This document shows, in pieces, positions 50,415 to 63,587 of a stretch of DNA of 64,000 nucleotides. Origin of the DNA: Liolophura sinensis (Eukaryota > Mollusca > Polyplacophora > Chitonida > Chitonidae); NCBI RefSeq assembly GCF_032854445.1, contig NW_027018007.1, positions 1-64,000 on the forward strand, given 5' to 3'. Numbering within the stretch: position 1 is the first letter of the stretch; each line of letters starts with the position of its first letter. Below the pieces are notes generated by a model. It saw only the letters and a list, made by a program, of their open reading frames with translations, searched no databases and was not told the DNA's origin. The position numbers were made by a program, and so were the translations under genes.

Positions 50415-52062
50415 CTATAAGTTATGTGCCCTTCGGTAGCCCAGAAGACGTCAAATCTTTGGGCTAAGCCCATTTAACTCACCCAGCAATTGTCTTACTT
50501 CTAAGTGCAAGACAATCTCAATGTCTTTATCTACGTGTAGAAAAACCACACCATTTGTACGTGAAAAACACAAGGTACTTGATACAGTCTGCTGTAAAAA
50601 GTACAACTAAACACTGACCCACATTTAGTAAGGTGCCAAAAGGTGCGGAATTGGGCCAGGCATCGGCAGCTGTTAAAAAATTGGAAATATCCCTGGTTTC
50701 CATGGAGTAAGAGCCGTTGCTGGGCACGTGATTATGACATTAATGATCATTCAATTGTCGCTACAGTCAAACGTATTGGTCGGAAAGCAACGCGGTTTGC
50801 ACCATTCGATTTCTCGTCACAAAATACGTCGGATTAGCCTCTTACCAGCAGCACTGGAACAGTTTTTCCACTTTTGCATTTTTGCCTGGTCTTTTTGTTA
50901 ATTGAAATCGGCTACACTGTACTCTGTACAATCGCGACTGGTCATTACTATATTCAACTTTTGACTATAAGTTATGTGCCCTTCGGTAGCCCAGAAGACC
51001 TGAAATCTTTGGGCTAAGCCCATTTAACTCACCCAGCAATTGTCTTACTTCTAAGTGCAAGACAATCTCAATGTCTTTATCTACGTGTAGAAAAACCACA
51101 CCATTTGTACATAAAAAACACAAGGTACTTGATACAGTCTGCTGTAAAAAGTACAACTAAACACTGACCCACATTTATAAGGTGCCAAAAGATGCGGAAT
51201 TGGGCCAGGTATCGGCAGCTGTTGAAAAATTGCCAATTTCCCTGGTTTCCATGGAGTAAGAGCCGTTGCTGGGCACGTGATTATGACATAAATGATCATT
51301 CAGTTGTCGCTACAGGCAAAAGTATTGGTCGGAGAGCAACGCGGTTTGCACCATTCGATTTGTCGTCACAAAATACGTCGGATTAGCCTCTTACCAGCAG
51401 CACTGGAACAGTTTTCGCACTTTTGCATTTTTGCCTGGTCTTTTTGTTAATTGAAATCGGCTACACTGTACTCTGTACAATCGCGACTGGTCATTACTAT
51501 ATTCAACTTTTGACTATAAGTTATGTGCCCTTCGGTAGCCCAGAAGACGTCAAATCTTTGGGCTAAGCCCATTTAACTCACCCAGCAATTGCCTTACTTC
51601 TAAGTGCAAGACAATCTCAATGTCTTTATCTACGTGTAGAAAAACCAGACCATTTGTACGTGAGAAACACAAGGTTCTTGATACAGTCTGCTGTAAAAAG
51701 TACAACTGAACACTGACCCACTTCAGTAAGGTGCCAAAAGATGCGGAATTGAGCCAGGCATCGGCAGCTGTTGAAAAATTGCAAATTTCCCTGGTTTCCA
51801 TGGAGTAAGAGCCGTTGCTGGGCACGTGATTATGACATAAATGATCATTCAATTGTCACTACAGCCAAAAGTATTGGTCGGAGAGCAACTCGGTTTGCAC
51901 CATTCGATTTCTCGTCACAAAATACGTCGGATTAGCCTCTTACCAGCAGCACTGGAACAGTTTTCGCACTTTTGCATTTTTGCCTGGTCTTTTTGTTAAT
52001 TGAAATCGGCTACACTGTACTCTGTACAATCGCGACTGGTCATTACTATATTCAACTTTTGA
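50415..52062 (+). repeat. HOR unit a-b-c (last recognisable pentamer copy)
   Basis: Units start at 50415, 50965 and 51514. The a unit has private ttgGaaat, cagTcaaac and ggaAagc; c has gcaacTcgg. The next unit (52063) is j-like, so the pentamer pattern ends here. Confidence 0.85.
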
Positions 52063-52596
52063 CTATAAGTTATGTGCCCTTCGGTCGCCCAGAAGACCTA
52101 AAATCTTTGGGCCAAGCCCATTTAACTCACCCAGCAATTGTCTTACTTCTAAGTCCAAGACAATCTCAATGTCTTTATCTACGTGTAGAAAAACCACACC
52201 ATTTGTACGTGAAAAACACAAGGTACTTGATACAGTCTGCTGTAAAAAGTACAACTGACCACAGACCCACATTTATAAGGTGCCAAAAGATGCGGAATTG
52301 AGCCAGGCATCGGCAGCTGTTGAAAAATTGCTAATTTCCCTGGTTTCCATGGAGTAAGAGCCGTTGCTGGGCACGTGATTATGACATAAATGATCATTCA
52401 ATTGTCGCTACAGCCAAACGTATTGGTCGGAGAGCAACGCGGATTGCACCATTCGATTTCTCGTCACAAAATACGTCGGATTAGCCTCTTACCAGCAGCA
52501 CTGGAACAGTTTTCTGCCTGGTCTTTTTGTTAATTGAAATCGGCTACACTGTACTCTGTACAATCGCGACTGGTCATTACTATATTCAACTTTTGA
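52063..52596 (+). repeat. Shortened 534-bp monomer (15-bp deletion)
   Basis: A j-like 5' end (ggtCgccc, acctA) is joined to an e/q-like 3' part (aaacgt, gcggAttgc). At about 52514 the TTTTCGCACTTTTGCATTTTT segment is cut so that acagttttc runs directly into tgcctgg, removing 15 bp. Such size change is otherwise absent in the clean part of the array. Confidence 0.9.
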
Positions 52597-55500
52597 CTAT
52601 AAGTTATGTGCCCTTCGGTAGCCCAGAAGACCTGAAATCTTTGGGCTAAGCCCATTTAACTCACCCAGCAATTGTCTTACTTCTAAGTGCAAGACAATCT
52701 CAATGTCTTTATCTACGTGTAGAAAAACCACACCATTTGTACGTGAGAAACACAAGGTTCTTGATACAGTCTGCTGTAAAAAGTACAACTGAACACTGAC
52801 CCACTTCAGTAAAGTGCCAAAAGATGCGGAATTGAGCCAGGCATCGGCAGCTGTTGAAAAATTGCAAATTTCCCTGGTTTAAATGGAGTAAGAGCCGTTG
52901 CTGGGCACGTGATTATGACATAAATGATCATTCAATTGTCACTACAGCCAAAAGTATTGGTCGGAGAGCAACGCGGTTTGCACCATTCGATTTCTCGTCA
53001 CAAAATACGTCGGATTAGCCTCTTACCAGCAGCACTGGAACAGTTTTCGCACTTTTGCATTTCTGTCTGGCCTTTTTGTTAATTGAAATCGGCTACACTG
53101 TACTCTGTACAATCGCGACTGGTCATTACTATATTCAACTTTTGACTATAAGTTATGTGCCCTTCGGTAGCCCAGAAGACCTGAAATCTTTGGGCCAAGC
53201 CCATTTAAGTCACCCAGCAATTGTCTTACTTCTAAGTCCAAGACAATCTCAATGTCTTTATCTACGTGTAGAAAAACCACACCATTTGTACGTGAAAAAC
53301 ACAAGGTACTTGATACAGTCTGCTGTAAAAAGTACAACTGACCACAGACCCACATCAATAAGGTGCCAAAAGATGCGGAATTGAGCCAGGCATCGGCAGC
53401 TGTTGAAAAATTGCAAATTTCCCTGGTTTCCATGGAGTAAGAGCCGTTGCTGGGCACGTGATTATGACATAAATGATCATTCAATTGTCGCTACAGCCAA
53501 ACGTATTGTTCGGAGAGCAACGCGGATTGCACCATTCGATTTCTCGTCACAAAATACGTCGGATTAGCCTCTTACCAGCAGCACTGGAACAGTTTTTCCA
53601 CTTTTGCATTTTTGCCTGGTCTTTTTGTTAATTGAAATCGGCTACACTGTACTCTGTACAATCGCGACTGGTCATTACTATATTCAACTTTTGACTATAA
53701 GTTATGTGCCCTTCGGTAGCCCAGAAGACCTGAAATCTTTGGGCTAAGCCCATTTAACTCACCCAGCAATTGTCTTACTTCTAAGTGCAAGACAATCTCA
53801 ATGTCTTTATCTACGTGTAGAAAAACCACACCATTTGTACGTGAGAAACACAAGGTTCTTGATACAGTCTGCTGTAAAAAGTACAACTAAACACTGACCC
53901 ACTTCAGTAAGGTGCCAAAAGATGCGGAATTGAGCCAGGCATCGGCAGCTGTTGAAAAATTGCAAATTTCCCTGGTTTCCATGGAGTAAGAGCCGTTGCT
54001 GGGCACGTGATTATGACATAAATGATCATTCAATTGTCACTACAGCCAAAAGTATTGGTCGGAGAGCAACGCGGTTTGCACCATTCGATTTCTCGTCACA
54101 AAATACGTCGGATTAGCCTCTTACCAGCAGCACTGGAACAGTTTTCGCACTTTTGCATTTTTGCTTGGTCTTTTTGTTAATTGAAATCGGCTACACTGTA
54201 CTCTGTACAATCGCGACTGGTCATTACTATATTCAACTTTTGACTATAAGTTATGTGCCCTTCGGTAGCCCAGAAGACCTGAAATCTTTGGGCCAAGCCC
54301 ATTTAACTCACCCAGCAATTGTCTTACTTCTAAGTCCAAGACAATCTCAATGTCTTTATCTACGTGTAGAAAAACCACACCATTTGTACGTGAAAAACAC
54401 AAGGTACTTGATACAGTCTGCTGTAAAAAGTACAACTGACCACAGACCCACATGAATAAGGTGCCAAAAGATGCGGAATTGAGCCAGGCATCGGCAGCTG
54501 TTGAAAAATTGCAAATTTCCCTGGTTTCCATGGAGTAAGAGCCGTTGGTGGGCACGTGATTATGACATAAATGATCATTCAATTGTCGCTACAGCCAAAC
54601 GTATTGGTCGGAGAGCAACGCGGATTGCACCATTCGATTTCTCGTCACAAAATACGTCGGATTAGCCTCTTACCAGCAGCACTGGAACAGTTTTCGCACT
54701 TTTGCATTTTTGCCTGGTCTTTTTGTTAATTGAAATCGGCTACACTGTACTCTGTACAATCGCGACTGGTCATTACTATATTCAACTTTTGACTATAAGT
54801 TATGTGCCCTTCGGTAGCCCAGAAGACCTGAAATCTTTGGGCTAAGCCCATTTAACTCACCCAGCAATTGCCTTACTTCTAAGTGCAAGACAATCTCAAT
54901 GTCTTTATCTACGTGTAGAAAAACCACACCATTTGTACGTGAGAAACACAAGGTTCTTGATACAGTCTGCTGTAAAAAGTACAACTGACCACAGACCCAC
55001 ATGAATAAGGTGCCAAAAGATGCGGAATTGAGCCAGGCATCGGCAGCTGTTGAAAAATTGCCAATTTCCCTGGTTTCCATGGAGTAAGAGCCGTTGCTGG
55101 GCACGTGATTATGCCATAAATGATCATTCAATTGTCGCTACAGCCAAAAGTATTGGTTAGAGAGCAACGCGGATTGCACCATTCGATTTCTCGTCACAAA
55201 ATACGTCGGATTAGCCTCTTACCAGCAGCACTGGAACAGTTTTTCCACTTTTGCATTTTTGCCTGGTCTTTTTGTTAATTGAAATCGGCTACACTGTACT
55301 CTGTACAATCGCGACTGGTCATTACTATATTCAACTTTTGACTATAAGTTATGTGCCCTTCGGTAGCCCAGAAGACCTGAAATCTTTGGGCTAAGCCCAT
55401 TTAACTCACCCAGCAATTGTCTTACTTCTAAGTGCAAGACAATCTCAATGTCTTTATCTACGTGTAGAAAAACCACACCATTTGTACATAAAAAACACGA

Positions 55501-56439
55501 GGTACTTGATACAGTCTGCTGTAAAAAGTACAACTAAACACAGCCCCACATTTATAAGGTGCCAAAAGATGCGGAATTGGGCCAGGTATCGGCAGCTGTT
55601 GAAAAATTGCCAATTTCCCTGGTTTCCATGGAGTAAGAGCCGTTGCTGTGCACGTGATTATGACATAAATGATCATTCAGTTGTCGCTACAGGCAAAAGT
55701 ATTGGTCGGAGAGCAACGCGGTTTGCACCATTCGATTTCTCGTCACAAAATACGTCGGATTAGCCTCTTACCAGCAGCACTGGAACAATTTTTCCAATTT
55801 TGCCTTTTTGCCTGGTCTTTTTGTTAATTGAAATCGGCTACACTGTACTCTGTACAATCGCGACTGGTCATTACTATATTCAACTTTTGACTATAAGTTA
55901 TGTGCCCTTCGGTAGCCCAGAAGACCTGAAATCTTTGGGCTAAGCCCATTTAACTCACCCAGCAATTGCCTTACATCTAAGTGCAAGACAATCTTAATGT
56001 CTTTGTCTACGTGTAGAAAAACCACACCATTTGTACGTGAGAAACACAAGGTACTTGATACAGTCTGCTGTAAAAAGTACAACTGAACACTGACCAACTT
56101 CAGTAAGGTGCCAAAAGATGCGGAATTGAGCCAGGCATCGGTAGCTGTTGAAAAATTGCAAATTTCCCTGGTTTCCATGGAGTAAGAGCCGTTGCCGGGC
56201 ACGTGATTATGACATAAATGATCATTCAATTGTCGCTACAGCCAAACGTATTGGTCGGAGAGCAACGCGGATTGCACCATTCGATTTCTCGTCACAAAAT
56301 ACGTCGGATTAGCCTCTTACCAGCAGCACTGGAACAGTTTTTCCACTTTTGCATTTTTGCCTGGTCTTTTTGTTAATTGAAATCGGCTACACTGTACTCT
56401 GTACAATCGCGACTGGTCATTACTATATTCAACTTTTGA
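52597..56439 (+). repeat. Mixed c, e/m, c, e, l-like, b, h units
   Basis: Units start at 52597, 53146, 53695, 54244, 54793, 55342 and 55891, all 549 bp. 52597 has clustered changes (tttAAatgg, tttCtgTctggCc). 54793 introduces tgCcataaatg with ggtTAgagag, the l variant typical of the right end. The c/e alternation 52597-54792 is a local dimer rhythm. Confidence 0.75.
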
Positions 56440-58631
56440 CTATAAGTTATGTGCCCTTCGGTAGCCCAGAAGACCTAAAATCTTTGGGCTAAGCCCATTT
56501 AACTCACCCAGCAATTGTCTTACTTCTAAGTGCAAGACAATCTCAATGTCTTTATCTACGTGTAGAAAAACCACACCATTTGTACGTGAGAAACACAAGG
56601 TTCTTGATACAGTCTGCTGTAAAAAGTACAACTGACCACAGACCCACATGAATAAGGTGCCAAAAGATGCGGAATTGAGCCAGGCATCGGCAGCTGTTGA
56701 AAAATTGCAAATTTCCCTGGTTTCCATGGAGTAAGAGCCGTTGCTGTGCACGTGATTATGCCATAAATGATCATTCAATTGTCGCTACAGCCAAAAGTAT
56801 TGGTCAGAGAGCAACGCGGATTGCACCATTCGATTTCTCGTCACAAAATACGTCGGATTAGCCTTTTACCAGCAGCACTGGAACAGTTTTTCCACTTTTG
56901 CATTTTTGCCTGGTCTTTTTGTTAATTGAAATCGGCTACACTGTACTCTGTACAATCGCGACTGGTCATTACTATATTCAACTTTTGACTATAAGTTATG
57001 TGCCCTTCGGTAGCCCAGAAGACCTGAAATCTTTGGGCTAAGCCCATTTAACTCACCCAGCAATTGTCTTACTTCTAAGTCCAAGACAATCTCAATGTCT
57101 TTATCTACGTGTAGAAAAACCACACCATTTGTACATAAAAAACACAAGGTACTTGATACAGTCTGCTGTAAAAAGTACAACTAAACACTGACCCACATTT
57201 ATAAGGTGCCAAAAGATGCGGAATTGGGCCAGGCATCGGCAGCTGTTAAAAAATTGCAAATATCCCTGGTTTCCATGGAGTAAGAGCCTTTGCTGGGCAC
57301 GTGATTATGACATCAATATTCATTGATTTGTCGCTACAGCCAAAAGTTTTGGTCGGAGAGAAACGCGGTTTGCACCATTCGATTTCTCGTCACAAAATAC
57401 GTCGGATTAGCCTCTTACCAGCAGCACTGGAACAGTTTTCGCACTTTTGCATTTTTGCCTGGTCTTTTTGTTAATTGAAATCGGCTACACTGTACTCTGT
57501 ACAATCGCGACTGGTCATTACTATATTCAACTTTTGACTATAAGTTATGTGCCCTTCGGTAGCCCAGAAGACGTCAAATCTTTGGGCCAAGCCCATTTAA
57601 CTCACCCAGCAATTGTCTTACTTCTCAGTCCAAGACAATCTCAATGTCTTTATCTACGTGTAGAAAAACCACACCATTTGTACATAGAAAACACAAGGTA
57701 CTTGATACAGTCTGCTGTAAAAAGTACAACTGACCACAGACCCACATTTATAAGGTGCCAAAAGATGCGGAATTGAGCCAGGTATCGGCAGCTGTTGAAA
57801 AATTGCCAATTTCCCTGGTTTCCATGGAGTAAGAGCCGTTGCTGTGCACGTAATTATGACATAAATGATCATTCAATTGTCGCTACAGGCAAAAGTATTG
57901 GTCGGAGAGCAACGCGGTTTGCACCATTCGATTTCTCGTCACAAAATACGTCGGATTAGCCTCTTACCAGCAGCACTGGATGAATTTTTCCAATTTTGCA
58001 TTTTTGCCTGGTCTTTTTGTTAATTGATATCGGCTACACTGTACTCTGTACAATCGCGACTGGTCATTACTATATTCAACTTTTGACTATAAGTTATGTG
58101 CCATTCGGTAGCCCAGAAGATCTGAAATCTTTGGGCTAAGCCCATTTAACTCACCCAGCAATTGCCTTACTTCTAAGTCCAAGACAATCTCAATGTCTTT
58201 ATCTACGTGTAGAAAAACCACACCATTTGTACATAAAAAACACAAGGTACTTGATACAGTCTGCTGTAAAAAGTACAACTAAACACTGACCAACTTCAGT
58301 AAGGTGCCAAAAGATGCGGAATTGAGCCAGGCATCGGCAGCTGTTGAAAAATTGCAAATTTCCCTGGTTTCCATGGAGTAAGAGCCGTTGGTGGGCACGT
58401 GATTATGACATAAATGATCATTCGTCACTACAGCCAAAAGTATTGGTCGGAGAGCAACGCGGTTAGCACCATTCGATTTCTCGTCACAAAATACGTCGGA
58501 TTAGCCTCTTACCAGCAGCACTGGAACAGTTTTCGCACTTTTGCATTTTTGCCTGTTCTTTTTGTTAATTGAAATCGGCTACACTGTACTCTGTACAATC
58601 GCGACTGGTCATTACTATATTCAACTTTTGA
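56440..58631 (+). repeat. l-f-p-x units
   Basis: 56440 is l (tgCcata, gtcAgagag, ccTtttacc). 56989 is f with gagAaacg. 57538 is p-like (ctcagtcc, tgaatttttccaatttt), ends with ttgAtatcgg and has CACGTA in place of CACGTG. 58087 has gccAttcgg and gaagaTctg, lacks aatt after atcattc (4-bp deletion near 58422) and is 545 bp. Confidence 0.75.
57312..57327. other. f-type dyad ATCAAT-ATTC-ATTGAT
   Basis: Within the f unit starting 56989, intact arms. Confidence 0.8.
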
Positions 58632-59731
58632 CTATAAGTTATGTGCCCTTCGGTAGCCCAGAAGACCTAAAATCTTTGGGCTAAGCCCATTTAACTCACC
58701 CAGCAATTGTCTTACTTCTAAGTGCAAGACAATCTCAATGTCTTTATCTACGTGTAGAAAACCACACCATTTGTACGTGAGAAACACAAGGTACTTGATA
58801 CAGTCTGCTGTAAAAAGTACAACTGACCACAGACCCACATGAATAAGGTGCCAAAAGATGCGGAATTGAGCTAGTCATCGGCAGCTGTTGAAAAAATTGC
58901 CAATTTCCCTGGTTTCCATGGAGTAAGAGCCGTTGCTGGGCACGTGATTATGCCATAAATGATCATTCAATTGTCGCTACAGCCAAAAGTATTGGTCAGA
59001 GAGCAACGCGGATTGCACCATTCGATTTCTCGTCACAAAATACGTCGGATTAGCCTTTTACCAGCAGCACTGGAACAGTTTTTCCACTTTTGCATTTTTG
59101 CCTGGTCTTTTTGTTAATTGAAATCGGCTACACTGTACTCTGTACAATCGCGACTGGTCATTACTATATTCAACTTTTGACTATAAGTTATGTGCCCTTC
59201 GGTAGCCAGAAGACCTGAAATCTTTGGGCTAAGCCCATTTAACTCACCCAGCAATTGCCTTACTTCTAAGTCCAAGACAATCTCAATGTCTTTATCTACG
59301 TGTAGAAAAACCACACCATTTGTACGTGAAAAACACAAGGTACTTGATACAGTCTGCTGTTAAAAGTACAACTGACCACAGACCCACATCAATAAGGTGC
59401 CAAAAGATGCGGAATTGAGCCAGGCATCGGCAGCTGTTGAAAAAGATTGCAAATTTCCCTGGTTTCCATGGAGTAAGAGCCGTTGCCGGGCACGTGATTA
59501 TGACATAATGATCATTCAATTGTCGCTACAGGCCAAACGTATTGGTCGGAGAGCAACGCGGATTGCACCATTCGATTTCTCGTCACAAAATACGTCGGAT
59601 TAGCCCCTTACCAGCAGCACTGGAACAGTTTTTTCCACTTTTGCATTTTTGCCTGGTCTTTTTGTTAATTGATATCGGCTACACTGTACTCTGTACAATC
59701 GCGACTGGTCATTACTATATTCAACTTTTGA
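58632..59731 (+). repeat. l-m dimer, right-end copy 1
   Basis: The l unit has gctagTcatcgg, tgCcata, gtcAgagag and ccTtttacc. The m unit has atcaa, gccggg and aaacgt, and ends with ttgAtatcgg. It has the same l-then-m order as at 19658 and 26800, about 32-39 kb away. Confidence 0.75.
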
Positions 59732-61387
59732 CTATAAGTTATGTGCCATTCGGTAGCCCAGAAGATCTGAAATCTTTGGGCTAAGCCCATTTTAACTCAC
59801 CCAGCAATTGCCTTACTCTAAGTCCAAGACAATCTCAATGTCTTTATCTACGTGTAGAAAAACCACAACCATTTGTACATAAAAAACACAAGGTACTTGA
59901 TACAGTCTGCTGTAAAAAGTACAAACTAAACACTGACCAACTTCAGTAAGGTGCCAAAAGATGCGGAATTGAGCCAGGCATCGGTAGCTGTTGAAAAAAT
60001 TGCCAATTTCCTGGTTTTCCATGGAGGTAAGAGCCGTTGCTGGGCACGTGATTATGACATAAATGATCATTCAATTGTCACTACAGCCAAAAGTATTGGT
60101 CGGAGAGCAACGCGGTTTGCACCATTCGATTTCTCGTCACAAAATACGTCGGATTAGCCTCTTACCAGCAGCACTGGAACAGTTTTCGCACTTTTGCATT
60201 TTTGCCTGTACTTTTTGTTAATTGAAATCGGCTACACTGTACTCTGTACAATCGCGACTGGTCATTACTATATTCAACTTTTGACTATAAGTTATGTGCC
60301 CTTCGGTAGCCCAGAAGACCTAAAATCTTTGGGCTAAGCCCATTTAACTCACCCAGCAATTGTCTTACTTCTAAGTGCAAGACAATCTCAATGTCTTTAT
60401 CTACGTGTAGAAAAAACCACACCATTTGTACGTGAGAAACACAAGGTACTTGATACAGTCTGCTGTAAAAAGTACAACTGTGCACAGACCCACATGAATA
60501 AGGTGCCATAAGATGCGGAATTGAGCTAGGCATCGGCAGCTGTTGAAAAATTGCCAATTTCCCTGGTTTCCATGGAGTAAGAGCCGTTGCTGGGCACGTG
60601 ATTATGCCATAAATGATCATTCAATTGTCGCTACAGCCAAAAGTATTGGTCAGAGAGCAACGCGGATTGCACCATTCGATTTCTCGTCACAAAATACGTC
60701 GGATTAGCCTTTTACCAGCAGCACTGGAACAGTTTTTTCCACTTTTGCATTTTTGCCTGGTCTTTTTTGTTAATTGAAATCGGCTACACTGTACTCTGTA
60801 CAATCGCGACTGGTCATTACTATATTCAACTTTTGACTATAAGTTATGTGCCCTTCGGTAGCCCAGAAGACCTGAAATCTTTGGGCTAAGCCCATTTAAC
60901 TCACCCAGCAATTGTCTTACTTCTAAGTCCAAGACAATCTCAATGTCTTTATCTACGTGTAGAAAAACCACAACCATTTGTACGTGAAAAACACAAGGTA
61001 CTTGATACAGTCTGCTGTAAAAAGTACAACTGACCACAGACCCACATCAATAAGGTGCCAAAAGATGCGGAATTGAGCCAGGCATCGGCAGCTGTTGAAA
61101 AATTGCAAATTTCCCTGGTTTCCATGGAGTAAGAGCCGTTGCCGGGCACGTGATTATGACATAAATGATCATTCAATTGTCGCTACAGCCAAACGTATTG
61201 GTCGGAGAGCAAACGCGGATTGCACCATTCGATTTCTCGTCACAAAATACGTCGGATTAGCCTCTTACCAGCAGCACTGGAACAGTTTTTCCACTTTTGC
61301 ATTTTTGCCTGGTCTTTTTGTTAATTGAAATCGGCTACACTGTACTCTGTACAATCGCGACTGGTCATTACTATATTCAACTTTTGA
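59732..61387 (+). repeat. x unit then l-m dimer, right-end copy 2
   Basis: 59732 repeats the gccAttcgg/gaagaTctg unit of 58087. 60285 is l (gagcTaggcatcgg, tgCcata, gtcAgagag) and 60837 is m (atcaa, gccggg). Lengths of 551-553 bp reflect private, mostly single-base insertions. Confidence 0.75.
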
Positions 61388-63587
61388 CTATAAGTTATGT
61401 GCCCTTCGGTAGCCCAGAAGACCTAAAAATCTTTGGGCTAAGCCCATTTAACTCACCCAGCAATTGTCTTACTTCTAAGTCCAAGACAATCTCAATGTCT
61501 TTATCTACGTGTAGAAAAACCACACCATTTGTACATAAAAAAAACACAAGGTACTTGATACAGTCTGCTGTAAAAAGTACAACTAAACACTGACCCACAT
61601 TTATAAGGTGCCAAAAGATGCGGAATTGGGCCAGGCATCGGCAGGCTGTTAAAAAATTGCAAATATCCCTGTTTCCATGGAGTAAGAGCCGTTGCTGGGC
61701 ACGTGATTATGACATCAATATTCATTGACTTGTCGCCACAGCCAAAAGTATTGGTCGCAGAGAAACGCGGTTTGCACCATTCGATTTCTCGTCACAAAAT
61801 ACGTCGGATTAGCCTCTTACCAGCAGCACTGGAACAGTTTTCGCACTTTTGCATTTTTGGCTGTTCTTTTTGTTAATTGAAATCGGCTACACTGTACTCT
61901 GTACAATCGCGACTGGTCATTACTATATTCAACTTTTGACTATAAGTTATGTGTCCTTCGGTAGCCCAGAAGACGTCAAATCTTTGGGCTAAGCCATTTA
62001 ACTCACCCAGCAATTGCCTTACTTCTAAGTGCAAGACAATCTCAATGTCTTTATCTACGTGTAGAAAAACCACACCATTTGTACGTGCAAACACAAGGTT
62101 CTTGATACAGTCCTGCTGTAAAAAAGTACAACTGAACACTGACCCACTTCAGTAAGGTGCCAAAAGATGCGGAATTGAGCCAGGCATCGGCATCTGTTGA
62201 AAAATTGCAAATTTCCCTGGTTTCCATGGAGTAGAGCCGTTGCTGGGCACGTGATTATGACATAAATGATCATTCAACTTGTCACTACAGCCAAAAGTAT
62301 TGGTCGGAGAGCAACGCGGTTAGCACCATTCGATTTCTCGTCACAAAATACGTCGGATTAGCCTCTTTACCAGCAGCACTGGAACAGTTTCGCACTTTTG
62401 CATTTTTTGCCTGGTCTTTTTTGTTAATTTAAATCGGCTACACTGTACTCTGTACAATCGCGGACTGGTCATTACTATTCAACTTTTGGACTATAAGTTA
62501 TGTGCCCTTCGGTAGCCCAGAAAGACCTAAATCTTTGGGCTAAGCCCATTTAACTCACCCAGCAATTGTCTTACTTCTAAGTGCAAGACAATCTCAATGT
62601 CTTTATCTACGTGTAGAAAAAACCACACCATTTGTACGTGAGAAACACAAGGTACTTGATACAGTCTGCTGTAAAAAGTACAACTGACCACAGACCCACA
62701 TGAATAAGGTGCCAAAAGATGCGGAATTGAGCTAGCATCGGCAGCTGTTGAAAAATTGCAAATTTCCCTGGTTTCCATGGAGTAAGAGCCGTTGCTGGGC
62801 ACGTGATTATGCCATAAATGATCATTCAATTGTCGCTACAGGCAAAAGTATTGGTTCAGAGAGCAACGCGGATTGCACCATTCGATTTCTCGTCACAAAA
62901 TACGTCGGATTAGCCTCTTACCAGCAGCACTGGAACAGTTTTCCACTTTTGCATTTTTGCCTGGTCTTTTTGTTAATTGAAATCGGCTACACTGTACTCT
63001 GTACAATCGCGACTGGTCATTACTATATTCAACTTTTGACTATAAGTTATGTGCCCTTCGGTAGCCCAGAAGACCTGAAATCTTTGGGCTAAGCCCATTT
63101 AACTCACCCAGCAATTGTCCTTACTTCTAAGTCCAAGACAATCTCAATGTCTTTATCTACGTGTAGAAAAACCACACCATTTGTACGTGAAAAACACAAG
63201 GTACTTGATACAGTCTGCTGTAAAAAGTACAACTGACCACAGACCCACATGAATAAGGTGCCAAAAGATGCGGAATTGAGCCAGGCATCGGCAGCTGTTG
63301 AAAATTCAAATTTCCCTGGTTTCCATGGAGTAAGAGCCGTTGCCGGGCACGTGATTATGACATAAATGATCATTCAATTGTCGCTACAGCCAAACGTATT
63401 GGTCGGAGAGCAACGCGGATTGCACCATTCGATTTCTCGTCACAAAATACGTCGGATTAGCCTCTTACCAGCAGCACTGGAACAGTTTTCGCACTTTTGC
63501 ATTTTTGCCTGTTCTTTTTGTTAATTGAAATCGGCTACACTGTACTCTGTACAATCGCGACTGGTCATTACTATATTCAACTTTTGA
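61388..63587 (+). repeat. f, c, then l-m dimer, right-end copy 3
   Basis: 61388 is f with gagAaacg as in 56989. 61940 is c-like with ggttAgcacc, also seen in 58087. 62491 is l (gagcTagcatcgg, tgCcata, ggttcAgagag) and 63040 is m-like (atgaa, gccggg, aaacgt). Confidence 0.7.
61714..61729. other. f-type dyad, right arm mutated
   Basis: The right arm reads ATTGAC instead of ATTGAT, losing the outermost pair; nearby tcgcCacag is also private to this unit. Confidence 0.75.
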
